Under the pieces are notes generated by a model. The model saw only the letters and a program-made list of their open reading frames with translations. It was not told the DNA's origin and searched no databases. 64,000 nucleotides of DNA, from assembly GCF_002079305.1 (NCBI RefSeq), contig NZ_CP015039.1, positions 951,501 through 1,015,500 of the forward strand, read 5' to 3'. The DNA comes from Rhodovulum sp. P5 (lineage in GTDB: Bacteria; Pseudomonadota; Alphaproteobacteria; Rhodobacterales; Rhodobacteraceae). How positions within the stretch are numbered: the first letter of the stretch is position 1; every line of letters begins with the position of its first letter. Below are positions 1 through 7,933 of this stretch, in pieces. A program made the position numbers and the translations under genes.

Positions 1-411
1 GATGCCCTCCATGCCGGAGAACGGGAGCGCCTTGCCAACGTGGAGAAAGCCTTTCGCATCCACGCCGCCGCGTTGCATGGCGACGCGTTGTCGCCCCTTA
101 TGGTCGATACGCTGGTCAACGGCCTGACCGACAATGCCGCCGTATTTTCGCATCTGGTCACCGGCAATGTTGAAGAACTGGACCCCGGCAACTCAGCGGC
201 TATGCGGCGCTTTACGCGTTCGGTTATCGAAGCAGACGAAATGGCACAGCGCAACCTTGAATTCACGCTGGGGCACCGCAAGGCCGCTCTCGAAGCTGAA
301 TTTCTTGCTGGGCTCAAGCAAGGTGAAGCTCTCCGTCTTCACCGGCAGAACCTTCTTGAAAAGCGCAAGGCTGCCTATGTGGCGGAAAGGCTCGATGCCC
401 GGTTTGCCTGA
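1..411 (+). CDS. Hypothetical protein, 5' end outside window
   Basis: The reading frame is open from base 1 to the stop at 411, so the gene very probably begins upstream of the window; a GTG at 40 is the first in-frame candidate start seen here but is unlikely to be the true one. The visible 136 residues are mostly helical, charged and free of membrane segments or signal peptide. The last third (EAEFLAGLKQGEALRLHRQNLLEKRKAA as a region) is a probable amphipathic helix. No family is recognised. It is the first of four genes that overlap or abut and so form one operon. Confidence 0.6.
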   Translation, partial: DALHAGERERLANVEKAFRIHAAALHGDALSPLMVDTLVNGLTDNAAVFSHLVTGNVEELDPGNSAAMRRFTRSVIEADEMAQRNLEFTLGHRKAALEAEFLAGLKQGEALRLHRQNLLEKRKAAYVAERLDARFA

Positions 412-892
412 CGCTCCCGGATCACTCCCAATGAGCCGCGACCGGGAAGAACGCTTTGCGCGGTTGGTCGCAATCGACGGACTCACCTATCTCGCGGCAT
501 GGTGTGAGTCAGCGGAAGGGTATCCAAAGCCGGAACCAACACCCAGCGCCCGCGTACAATCGAGCCGCTATGCGAAGCGAACCGCCGACCGCCGGGCTTG
601 GCTTTCGAAGCGCAAGGCAGACGCCGCAGCCCCCCGCGAAATCAGCACCTCGCCGCAGTCAGTCCTTGTGCTCATGGATGACGTAACAAAGGCGCTCATG
701 TGTGCTGCACAGGTCGCCACGGCCCATGGTGCCGACCGGCTGGCGACGTCCATCAAGGCCTCGCTGACCCGGCATGTCGGGCGACATGACCGCGTGTCCA
801 CGCGGGTGGACCGTCCCAACGCCGCGCCAAACAGCGCGAATGATGCGGCCTACGTGTTCGCGCGCCGTATCTTGGAGGCGGACGCCAAATGA
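395..892 (+). CDS. Hypothetical protein
   Basis: This 165-residue frame starts at ATG 395, with GGAAAGG about five bases upstream, and overlaps the end of the preceding gene by 17 bases; ATG 431 (MSRDREERFARL) is an alternative start. The protein is Arg/Ala-rich and soluble, without a recognised domain. Its stop overlaps the next start in an ATGA junction at 889-892, which supports translational coupling. A much longer frame opens at 134 but its upstream part runs antiparallel in phase to the real first gene and is not coding. Confidence 0.55.
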   Translation: MPGLPDAPGSLPMSRDREERFARLVAIDGLTYLAAWCESAEGYPKPEPTPSARVQSSRYAKRTADRRAWLSKRKADAAAPREISTSPQSVLVLMDDVTKALMCAAQVATAHGADRLATSIKASLTRHVGRHDRVSTRVDRPNAAPNSANDAAYVFARRILEADAK

Positions 893-1191
893 GTTCGCAG
901 TTGGAAGCATTGGTCTATGTCGTGTCAACGTCGCTCTCGGAAATGAAGGCCCTGCTGGCGTCGGTAAATGACGCCGACCCGCGCACCATTGACGCAAAGC
1001 TGCGCCTTCTTGAGGCGGTGGCTTCAAACCTCAGTTCGGGAGCGGATCGGCTGAGCAAGCATTTGGATACCCTGCCACCCGATGATCCGAACGCCGTGCA
1101 AAACGGTCCGCAGCCGCCCGAAGATGATGACGGGCTGTTGCTGAAGGCGGCATTGTGCCTTGGGGAGATCGTGGGAGAACCGCCGCAATGA
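889..1191 (+). CDS. Small hypothetical protein
   Basis: A 100-residue acidic protein beginning at the ATGA junction with the preceding gene. It has a helical N-terminal half (residues 1-60, repeated Leu/Ser/Glu pattern, weak coiled-coil character) and a Pro/Asp-rich linker near residues 64-80. No signal peptide or known family is visible. Its stop again overlaps the following start by four bases, so it sits in the middle of a coupled operon whose role in the element is unknown. Confidence 0.55.
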   Translation: MSSQLEALVYVVSTSLSEMKALLASVNDADPRTIDAKLRLLEAVASNLSSGADRLSKHLDTLPPDDPNAVQNGPQPPEDDDGLLLKAALCLGEIVGEPPQ

Positions 1192-1484
1192 CTGTCTACC
1201 ATCTTGGCCCGTTCGGCCAATTCTTGAACCTTGCGGGGGGCGAGGTGCCGTTTGTGCATCTTCCCGCGACAGTTGTCAGCACAGAAGCGGGCACGCGGCG
1301 CGAATGCTACGATGCCACCGATCTTCGCGCCATCCTGACGGCCCACAACGATGCCACGGGGCGGCATTATAGCGTGGAAGACGTTCTTGATTGGGCGCTG
1401 GATCAGTCATCGCCCATGACGTGCAAAGACGTGACTTCTAACCTGTTTCGAACGTCAGTTGACGCGCGATGGTTCACCTACTGA
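1188..1484 (+). CDS. Small hypothetical protein
   Basis: A 98-residue protein starting at ATG 1188 inside the ATGA overlap. The sequence (MTVYHLGPFGQFLNLAG at the N-terminus, then a region with YDATDLRAILTAHN) is predicted soluble. Nothing in it matches a family I recognise. It is the last gene of the four-gene operon; an 11-bp inverted repeat starts immediately behind its stop codon. Confidence 0.55.
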   Translation: MTVYHLGPFGQFLNLAGGEVPFVHLPATVVSTEAGTRRECYDATDLRAILTAHNDATGRHYSVEDVLDWALDQSSPMTCKDVTSNLFRTSVDARWFTY

Positions 1485-1521
1485 TCATGAAATGTTCACA
1501 TGATATGGCGACATTTCATGA
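1485..1521 (+). promoter_or_regulatory. 11-bp perfect inverted repeat behind the first operon
   Basis: TCATGAAATGT at 1485-1495 is repeated in inverse orientation (ACATTTCATGA) at 1511-1521 with a 15-base spacer. There is no T-run, so it is a poor intrinsic terminator; the wide spacer fits an operator for a dimeric regulator better. The following 300 bases up to the replication gene are gene-free and relatively AT-rich. Confidence 0.4.
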
Positions 1522-1710
1522 ATGATACTCATAACTACCGCTGAGATTGTGCCGATATATGGGACAAACGAAGATCATAGAGCCCATTGTTCGCGAATTC
1601 GTCGCCAATGGCTTGTGAAAGTTTAGCTCGGCGCGAATTTATCGCTTGACATTCAAAATAAGTCAACCGAATGGGGCTGACTCAATGATTCGAATGTGGT
1701 AAAAAGAAGA

Positions 1711-1767
1711 TGACCCGCCTAGCCTTGCAGGGCTGTATCCGAGAAAGAGAGGATACGCGGCGGGTCA
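1711..1767 (+). ncRNA. Candidate three-way-junction RNA structure upstream of the replication gene
   Basis: A 9-bp outer stem, TGACCCGCC (1711-1719) with GGCGGGTCA (1759-1767), encloses two adjacent hairpins: AGCC/GGCT (1721-1724 with 1731-1734) and GTATCC/GGATAC (1735-1740 with 1751-1756). Nearly every base between the outer strands is used, which is unlikely for random DNA. It lies 85 bases before the replication protein start, where plasmids often keep antisense or leader RNAs. Transcription is not shown by the sequence. Confidence 0.4.
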
Positions 1768-1819
1768 GTAATATGAACGGACCATTGATACCCCAATCGG
1801 CGCCAGCGCGTCAATAGAA

Positions 1820-1892
1820 CCTCGGGCGATGGTCGAAACGAGAGAACCAGAATGCAGTCTACTGTTGCAACCTCGCCCGAGGAATACTCGGG
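1820..1892 (+). promoter_or_regulatory. Alternative stem-loops around the replication-gene start codon
   Basis: CCTCGGGCGA at 1820-1829 can pair perfectly with TCGCCCGAGG at 1873-1882, closing a 43-base loop that contains the start codon at 1852. The downstream arm can instead pair locally: CCCGAG (1876-1881) with CTCGGG (1887-1892) around a five-base loop. The two structures exclude each other, the layout expected of a translational switch for a copy-controlled Rep protein. Only the pairing is seen; regulation is inferred. Confidence 0.4.
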
Positions 1893-4416
1893 TAAAAATC
1901 CCGGCCCGAAAATGCTTGCCTCGTGGGCCGCGCAAAAGCGCGGAGAAACCGGCGTAATCGAGATTGATCGCCCCCTTGATGATCCCGCGTGGAACTGGGC
2001 GCCTGACAACCATAACGTTGTCGTATCTATCGAAAACGCGCGTAAGCGCGCCGCGTATCAAGCATCGCCCGAATATGCAGAACGCGAACGCCAGATCGCC
2101 GACCACCGCGAATGGCTGGCGCTTCTGGATCGGTTGGACGAATGGGACCGCGACATGCTAATTGAAATCGAGCGCGAACTGGCCCTGTTGAACAAGCCCG
2201 AGGTGGTCGCCGAGCGCAACGCCCACATCCGCGCGACCAATACGACCGGCAAAATGATCCGCGAAGAGATCGGCGCCGATGGTAAGGTGACCCGTGAAAC
2301 CGTTGAAGTCGGAATCCGGCGCGAAAACAGTGTGGAAAAGTTCCTCTCCGATCTTGCGGTATTTAACCATGCAGCCCGCGACGATGGTCTCGACTCCGAT
2401 CTGATTCAGGCAGTGGTTACACCCCTTTTGGACGTGGCCAGCGCGCATGTAAAAGGCGACGTGCATGAGGCATACGCCGCCGCTCAGGCTGCATATGCGG
2501 AAGAACTGCGCGCGCTGAAAGAGCGTGTCGCCGCGCGCGAGGCCAAGGCCAAAGATACCCGCGCGCCGATCTATCGTCATATTGACAAGGCGGTTGCAGG
2601 CTTCCCGCCCCACGCCATGCGCGATGATATGTATCAATCGATTCATGTGCTTGCAGCCAAGCATAAACTGGGCGACGAACCGGGCGCGCAGGGATACTTG
2701 AAAGAACAGATCGCGGCCAATGCGGGCTGGTCCAAACCTGCGGCGGGGAAGCTGATCAAGGAAGTCTGTATTGCCGCTCGCTCTGACGCGCCAACCAAGA
2801 AAGGTAAAATCCCCGTGGTCAATGAATGGGGCGAACCTGATATGGCGGAATGGGGAGAAGAAAAACTGGCGGCGAAAATGGTTCACGGTGTGCCGGTTGT
2901 CTTCCAATTCGAAGGCGACGTTTGCGCGGCTCGCCATGGCAAACGGCAGATGTTGAGTGACCGCCAATTCGCCGCTGTTCTGAATGACAACACGAAATGG
3001 GCAAAATCCGAAGGTGACTCCAAACGGGCTGTCTTCGCCCCGAAAGAGGTGTATGAGCATATGTTTCATCGCCAACCCAAGTCCTACGCGGAATTGACGG
3101 GCATCTGCACCGCACCCTATTTCGGGCCGGATGGCCGGTTGGTTGCCGAAGAGGGCTATGACGCAGAGACGCAAACGCTCCTGCAACTCAACGGGCTGGA
3201 CGTGGGGCGCGTTAGCGCCTCGCCGTCCGAGGACGAAGTGCGGGAAGCCTTGCGTTTGATCTTCGAAGAGGCGTTCGGCGACTTCCCGATTGGTGGCATG
3301 GATCGTGACGGGATCGTGGAGTCGATGGTGGACGGCAAAGGGGATGCGAACCCGGACGCGGCCCACCTTCTGGCGATGCTGTTGCAGCCCTTTGCCCGCG
3401 ACATGATTCAGGGCGTGACGCCCATGTATGCCGTCACCAAGCCGTTGCCCGGCACCGGCGGCGGGCTCTTGCTCGAAACGGCTTCGCGTATCACTGACGG
3501 CGAACCCGCCGCCATGCTGGCCATGCCTTCCACCGAAGACGAACTGACGAAGACGGTTAGCACGCTGGTGAACGAGGGCGCGCGCTGGTGCCCATTCGAC
3601 AACCTCAACGCCGCCGTGATGCTGGGCAATCTCGCGTCGGCACTCACGACTCCGACATACCGGGCGCGGCTTCTGCATTCGAACCGGACAGTTGAAGCGC
3701 CAATCCGCTGGGTCTGGGCTGCGGTTGCAAACAACATCAAAGGATCAAGCGAGAACCTGCGCCGTATGGTCATGATCGAACTGGACGCCCACACAGCCGC
3801 ACCTCAAAAGCGCGGCGGCTGGCGTCACAATGATCTGCCGGGCTGGGTGATGGAAAATCGTGGCAAGCTGGTCTGGGCTTGCCTGACGCTCATTCAGAAC
3901 TGGGTAGCGAAAGGCGCGCAACCTTGGAAAGGCGCGGCGCTCAACTCGTTTGAAGGATGGTCGCGCGTGATGGGCGGCATCCTGCGCGACGCGGGCGTGC
4001 GTGGCTTCCTCGACAACCGCGACCGGCTGCGTTCCTATGCCGCCACGGCGCAGGATAGCGGCGCGCAGACGCTTATGGACGTGCTGGCCGCTAACTACCC
4101 GAACGGGCAGTTGTTCCGCGCCGGGGGAACGGCTGCCGTTCGCGGGCGTGAAGGAACTGTGGAATCCATCAAGGACGTTCTGGAAGAATCTGGCGAAGAC
4201 GGCGGCGCGCTGGCAATCGACGGCTGGGGATGGTCCAGCGGCGATGACGGCAAAATCCGTTACGGGCGCTCAACCGGTATCGCCCGCAACTTCCGGGATG
4301 CGGCGCGGGTGCCTTGGGAATGTGGGGAATGGGAAGTCGCATTCGAAGAGCACCCCGACCCGCAATCGTCCAAACAATTCTACTGGATGATGCGCAAGAC
4401 CAAACGTCCGACTTGA
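1852..4416 (+). CDS. Large AAA+/SF3-helicase-like replication protein
   Basis: The 854-residue protein has a long charged, coiled-coil-like N-terminal region (about residues 20-260) and a C-terminal ATPase-like core from about residue 500. The core carries a P-loop-like sequence PGTGGGLLLE at residues 533-542, an acidic strand ending FDN, a sensor-like ANN motif and LRRMV, the order found in helicase/primase-type proteins of plasmids and phages. The invariant Walker A lysine is replaced by glycine, so ATPase activity is uncertain. It is the only replication-type gene in the element and is followed by a terminator and an iteron-rich region, which supports a Rep/helicase role. Family assignment is tentative. 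The SD is weak (GAGAG). Confidence 0.55.
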   Translation: MQSTVATSPEEYSGKNPGPKMLASWAAQKRGETGVIEIDRPLDDPAWNWAPDNHNVVVSIENARKRAAYQASPEYAERERQIADHREWLALLDRLDEWDRDMLIEIERELALLNKPEVVAERNAHIRATNTTGKMIREEIGADGKVTRETVEVGIRRENSVEKFLSDLAVFNHAARDDGLDSDLIQAVVTPLLDVASAHVKGDVHEAYAAAQAAYAEELRALKERVAAREAKAKDTRAPIYRHIDKAVAGFPPHAMRDDMYQSIHVLAAKHKLGDEPGAQGYLKEQIAANAGWSKPAAGKLIKEVCIAARSDAPTKKGKIPVVNEWGEPDMAEWGEEKLAAKMVHGVPVVFQFEGDVCAARHGKRQMLSDRQFAAVLNDNTKWAKSEGDSKRAVFAPKEVYEHMFHRQPKSYAELTGICTAPYFGPDGRLVAEEGYDAETQTLLQLNGLDVGRVSASPSEDEVREALRLIFEEAFGDFPIGGMDRDGIVESMVDGKGDANPDAAHLLAMLLQPFARDMIQGVTPMYAVTKPLPGTGGGLLLETASRITDGEPAAMLAMPSTEDELTKTVSTLVNEGARWCPFDNLNAAVMLGNLASALTTPTYRARLLHSNRTVEAPIRWVWAAVANNIKGSSENLRRMVMIELDAHTAAPQKRGGWRHNDLPGWVMENRGKLVWACLTLIQNWVAKGAQPWKGAALNSFEGWSRVMGGILRDAGVRGFLDNRDRLRSYAATAQDSGAQTLMDVLAANYPNGQLFRAGGTAAVRGREGTVESIKDVLEESGEDGGALAIDGWGWSSGDDGKIRYGRSTGIARNFRDAARVPWECGEWEVAFEEHPDPQSSKQFYWMMRKTKRPT

Positions 4417-4419
4417 TCA

Positions 4420-4442
4420 CAGGCCGCGTTAGCGGCCTGTTT
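4420..4442 (+). terminator. Intrinsic terminator behind the replication gene
   Basis: CAGGCCGC and GCGGCCTG form an 8-bp perfect stem with a GTTA loop, followed by TTT, four bases after the stop codon. A second hairpin (ACGCACGCC/GGCGTGCGT, 4479-4500) and a third short GC stem with a T-run (4624-4643) follow in the same gene-free stretch. Confidence 0.65.
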
Positions 4443-4518
4443 CATCCATGGGGCGGATCATCTGTTGAGGGGCAGACGACGCACGCCTGACGGCGTGCGT
4501 TAGCCGAGCTTTTGTGAG

Positions 4519-4595
4519 TTGGGAACATGATACTGCGCAGGGACATGTTACCAAGTCGGACCCGACAACATGATGCAGGGTCATGTTCCCAAGTC
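4519..4595. repeat. Repeat family A: CATGTT-type direct and inverted repeats
   Basis: Two 21-bp direct repeats with only two mismatches lie at 4537-4557 and 4575-4595 (shared CATGTTNCCAAGTC part). The second also forms a 12-bp perfect inverted repeat with TTGGGAACATGA at 4519-4530. Centre spacing is 38 bp. Together with family B just downstream this looks like a replication-initiator or partition-protein binding array. Confidence 0.5.
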
Positions 4596-4642
4596 GCCGG
4601 GTCACTGCATTCGCGGGCATTGGCGCCCGTCAGGGCGGTTTT

Positions 4643-4986
4643 TGCGGACATACATGTCCGCATGTCCGCAAGCCTTATAAATAAGGGGTTTGCAGGAGCG
4701 AATTCAGCGTTGCGGACATGATTCTAGAACAAAGTCACTTAAGGAAGGTTCTTATTTTCACGAAGGCCAAAATTCGGTGCATGGTCATGCTATCAGGTTT
4801 GCCGCCTCCGCCCCACGCGCTCGCCAGCATGTCGAAAAAATATGTGAATCTGTAGGTCAATCTTGGATTCATGTCCGCAAGTCCGCAAACTAGGCGGGCA
4901 CCCCTATTAACTACCAGAAATCATTCATTGAATCTCTGCGGAGATATGTCCGCAAACGCGCGGATTCAAGTCCGCACATGTCCGCA
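4643..4986. repeat. Repeat family B: ATGTCCGCA iterons, candidate replication origin
   Basis: The 9-mer ATGTCCGCA occurs at 4654-4662, 4662-4670, 4871-4879, 4946-4954 and 4978-4986, and inverted (TGCGGACAT) at 4643-4651 and 4711-4719. Variants AGTCCGCA occur at 4880-4887 and 4969-4976. Nine copies in about 345 bases right behind the replication gene and without any credible gene is the usual picture of an iteron-type oriV. Origin function is inferred. Confidence 0.55.
4661..4691. repeat. 31-bp direct repeat, copy 1
   Basis: An exact 31-bp sequence found again at 4977-5007, 316 bp further on. Each copy begins with an iteron and contains an AT-rich hairpin, CCTTAT-AA-ATAAGG (here 4673-4686). 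Such AT-rich inverted repeats next to iterons could be the melting element of an origin. Confidence 0.6.
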
Positions 4987-5007
4987 AGCCTTATAAATAA
5001 GGGGTTT
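4977..5007. repeat. 31-bp direct repeat, copy 2
   Basis: Exact second copy of 4661-4691 including the CCTTAT-AA-ATAAGG hairpin (4989-5002). The bases outside the 31 bp differ between copies, so the repeat unit is sharply bounded. From here to 5218 I see no gene; GAAGGAG at 5072-5078 precedes only a 14-codon frame. Confidence 0.6.
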
Positions 5008-5218
5008 ACACAATCTGCGGCCTTCGCACGCCCGGTTCTTGAACTGCTAAGCAATGCCGCCTATGTTGTCAGAAGGAGCCGTTCGCCTTGGCTAAGAGCG
5101 ACCAAAAAGACGGCAGACTGCAAAGCTGCTAAACCTCAACTCTCTGCGAATTGCGGGCATGGTGGCGGTTAAACGCTCTTCGACACTGACGAAGCCCCGC
5201 AAGGAACAGGAGTGATCC

Positions 5219-5908
5219 ATGTCCATTTCCAAACTGTGTGCAGATCATCTGCGCCAAGTGCATGAGCGTGACTTTGGCCAGAAGCTGAAAGCTTCCCATG
5301 CCCGTGAAATCGTGGCGGCGTTCTTCGGCTACCGGAGCCATGCTGCACAACTTGCAGAAACCAACTATCCCCTGTCCGGGATTGAAGACGCCACCGTCAT
5401 GGTGCCGGATGTGTCCCGGATCGAATGGCGGTTGGGTCGGTTGAATGGCCTTCCCCCGAACCTGCCGTCCGCAATGGAGTTGGCGCGCATTATCACTGAC
5501 TTTTTGATCGGGGAGAATTGGTTCGGCGGCAAGGTGTGGCTCTATGAGACGCTGGGCAACTTTGTCGTGGAAGAGTATTTGCGGGAGAACGACTCCTATA
5601 TCTCCGACGAGCTTTCCGGCGAAATGGCCGGCACCAATGCCTATTTCGAGGACTTCCCGGACTACGAACCGCCGGACGTTATTGAAGGGCAAGACGAAGT
5701 GCAAGTTGTAGCCAACGGCACCCTCTCGGGCAGCCAAGACCTCGACCGGCCCTACGTGGGGCATGAAATTGGTTTCAGTGTAACCATGACGCTGAATCGC
5801 GTCGCCGGGCGTACATGCTTCCAAGAGCCGGACATTGAAGTGGGCGGGGCCGTTGATGACGGCTTCTACGGCTTCAATGACGAAGCGGAACCGACGCTGA
5901 CCGAGTGA
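5219..5908 (+). CDS. Hypothetical plasmid-type protein
   Basis: A 229-residue acidic, soluble protein with a good SD (AGGAG, about six bases before ATG 5219). Residues 20-45 (KLKASHAREIVAAFFGYRSHAAQLAE) form a helical motif that resembles the N-terminal module of some plasmid- and glyoxalase-annotated proteins ending in a GYRSHA-like turn; this resemblance is from memory and weak. The rest is rich in Asp/Glu with no catalytic pattern I can name. It stands alone between the putative origin and the recombinase. Confidence 0.5.
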   Translation: MSISKLCADHLRQVHERDFGQKLKASHAREIVAAFFGYRSHAAQLAETNYPLSGIEDATVMVPDVSRIEWRLGRLNGLPPNLPSAMELARIITDFLIGENWFGGKVWLYETLGNFVVEEYLRENDSYISDELSGEMAGTNAYFEDFPDYEPPDVIEGQDEVQVVANGTLSGSQDLDRPYVGHEIGFSVTMTLNRVAGRTCFQEPDIEVGGAVDDGFYGFNDEAEPTLTE

Positions 5909-6489
5909 CCAAATCAAGTGACTGCCCGGCTCACTGTCGGGCAGGCGCACGCGGTTAACAGTGTTCCCGTGGGTTATCCGTCTAAATCGCCGCACCACCA
6001 CCCGCGTCCGCTGCCCGATGGAGCCCTTCCAAACGAATTCAAACCCTGCGTTTGTTGGGGTGTCATGGTACCGCAATGCCCGATCCGCTCGATACAGCGT
6101 CGCGCATCTTGCCCGATAAAAAACGCTCCGACGCTCGCCGCAAACGCGCGCCAGATTTATTCTAGATCGTTACAGATCGTGACAATTTCGCGCTCAGTTC
6201 TGGGTAACCCTCATGACGGGCGTCGATTTTTTTGAACTGACTCTCGCCCGTTTCTTTTTGAACGCGAACGTGGTTTGATTTTTCGACGCGTGCGCATCGG
6301 CTTACCCTATGCCCGGCACGACCCACCCTCGATTTTCCAATCAGTCGACATATGGGGAACCGAGGGGATTTCCAGACTCGGGACAGTGAAATTCCCCCTA
6401 GAGCATTGAAAAGACTCACGAATCATGCTGGCGTGTAATACAAGATTGCCAAGGGTCCCCTTGGCAGTTTTGGAATTGGAGCGCTGGTA
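5909..6489. other. Gene-free stretch before the recombinase
   Basis: No convincing gene. It contains a tandem AGATCGTKAC repeat (6164-6183), T-runs at about 6228-6234, and the 20-bp palindrome at 6447-6466 described separately. Long frames here lack ribosome sites and recognisable composition. Confidence 0.4.
6447..6466. promoter_or_regulatory. Perfect palindrome with 2-bp centre, candidate recombinase site
   Basis: TGCCAAGGG and CCCTTGGCA are perfect 9-bp arms around a central TC, 23 bases before the serine recombinase start. Serine recombinases cut with a two-base overlap at the centre of such imperfect or perfect dyads, so this may be a crossover or autoregulatory site. It could also simply be a hairpin in the leader. 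Confidence 0.45.
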
Positions 6490-7188
6490 ATGAAAATCGT
6501 ATCTCTAATTCGCGTCAGCACCACGAAACAACAGCGCAGCGGCCTTGGCCTTGAAGCGCAACAAGCGACGATCAAGGCATATGCCGCCGCTAACGCGGCC
6601 AACGTTATTGCCGAATATGTAGAGGTAGAATCGGGCCGGAAGGTGGACCGTGAAGAACGCGACAAGGCGTTGCGGCACGCTCGTGTCACCGGGGCGAAAC
6701 TGGTCATCGCCAAGTTGGACAGATTGGGTAGGAACGCTGCATTTCTTATGACTTTGAAAGAGTCCGGTGCCGATTTCGTCGCGCTAGACATTCCGAATGC
6801 CAACACCATGACTGTGGGCATGATGGCGGTCATGGCACAGGCTGAGGCAGAAGCGATCAGCGAGCGCACCAAAGCCGCCATGGCAGCCGCCAAGGCCCGT
6901 GGCCAGACCTTCGGCAATCCCAACGGCGCAGCCGCGCTCCACGCCGCAGGCAAGGGCAATACTGACGCGGTGCGGGCGATCAAAGGCAAGGCTGACGCCT
7001 TTGCCGCCGATCTATCCGACACGCTGGCAGATGTGCACGCCGCAGGCCACATCACGTTGAAGGCTCAAGCTCAGGAACTTAACCGCAGGGGTATCAAGAC
7101 CGCCCGTGGGGGGCGTTGGCATCCGTCCAGCGTGGCGAATCTGCGGAACCGGCTGGAAGGCCACCAGAGCCACGCTGGACCCCTCTGA
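6490..7188 (+). CDS. Serine recombinase (resolvase/invertase family)
   Basis: The 232-residue protein has the resolvase N-terminal catalytic domain (about residues 1-140): nucleophile serine in RVSTTKQ (Ser10), the KLDRLGRN motif, and an MAQAEAEAISERTKAAMAAAKARG stretch corresponding to the long E helix. The C-terminal part (LKAQAQELNRRGIKTARGGRWHPSSVANLRNRL) resembles the start of the recombinase DNA-binding domain found in larger serine integrases, here in a short version. It catalyses site-specific strand exchange through a phosphoserine link, probably resolving multimers or moving the element. It is a single-gene unit with the palindrome at 6447-6466 in its leader. Confidence 0.9.
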   Translation: MKIVSLIRVSTTKQQRSGLGLEAQQATIKAYAAANAANVIAEYVEVESGRKVDREERDKALRHARVTGAKLVIAKLDRLGRNAAFLMTLKESGADFVALDIPNANTMTVGMMAVMAQAEAEAISERTKAAMAAAKARGQTFGNPNGAAALHAAGKGNTDAVRAIKGKADAFAADLSDTLADVHAAGHITLKAQAQELNRRGIKTARGGRWHPSSVANLRNRLEGHQSHAGPL

Positions 7189-7933
7189 TGCGGGACGGTT
7201 CACACCGTCAAGGGTGCCATTATCGCCCCTCGCTCACTCACCACACCACCAGCCCACCCACCCGTCACCCCGCCATGCGTATGGGCTGTTTGCATGGTAT
7301 CTTGGCACTGGGGCGCGTCAGCGCCCGTGCACGGTGCCAAGCTGCATGTTCAGTCATGATCGCGCTGACGAGCGCTCCTGTCCGTTCTGATCCTTTATCA
7401 CGAATCCAAATCACCCCGCCGCCAACGAGGGTAGCGTGGCACCGGCGCGCGCGGTCGGTTCGCCTGTTTGGTTGAAGTGAAATACCGCCTGAGACGTCCC
7501 CGGCGACCGAGGGACTAGGGGGCCGCGTAGCGGCCTGCTGAGCGCCTGTCCTGCTCGCCTGTCTCGCTTGGTCGCGGAAGGGCAAGATGGGCCGTCAGAG
7601 AGGCTTCCGGGGGCTCCAAGGGGGGAATATACCACTTAACTAAAAACCCCTCAGTTGCCGCAGCGGCCTACCTGAGCAAAATGTTGCAGGGTTGCCGGGG
7701 ACCGCGCAAAGCGCGTCAATCGCTACGCGAGGGACCCACGCAAACGAAACGCAGGGGACCCAGCGTCCACCGGAATCTTTAGCTGAGTGGAATTTTCCGG
7801 GTTTGTTGCACACCTTTTTTCCCACGGGTGTTTCAACTCGTGAGTGTGCTTGATCGCATGTCACCGAAAGGATAACCTTCGGGTGAAAGAAGGCAACGGG
7901 GCAGGCCGTTGAATCCAAAGAAGAGGCAAGCCA
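7189..7933. other. Gene-free stretch with hairpins
   Basis: No supported gene. There is a two-tier hairpin at 7301-7341 (outer CTTGGCAC/GTGCCAAG, inner GGGCGC/GCGCCC with GTCA loop) and a GGCCGC/GCGGCC hairpin at 7521-7535. Neither has a T-run. The last 100 bases must hold the promoter of the peptide cluster, but I cannot point to clear -35/-10 boxes. Confidence 0.4.

Noticed and set aside
134..394. Long frame overlapping the first gene
   Set aside because: The part before 395 lies inside the coding frame of the first gene and has no ribosome site; only the part from 395 is accepted.
1711..1767. Hammerhead ribozyme
   Set aside because: Three-way junction is present but the conserved core sequences are absent and the junction strands are too short.
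2158..3678. 506-codon frame on the minus strand within the replication gene
   Set aside because: It is antisense to a better supported gene, with Cys/His-rich composition typical of shadow frames.
7265..7585. Minus-strand 106-codon frame
   Set aside because: No ribosome site, odd composition, and it spans two hairpins; treated as noncoding.
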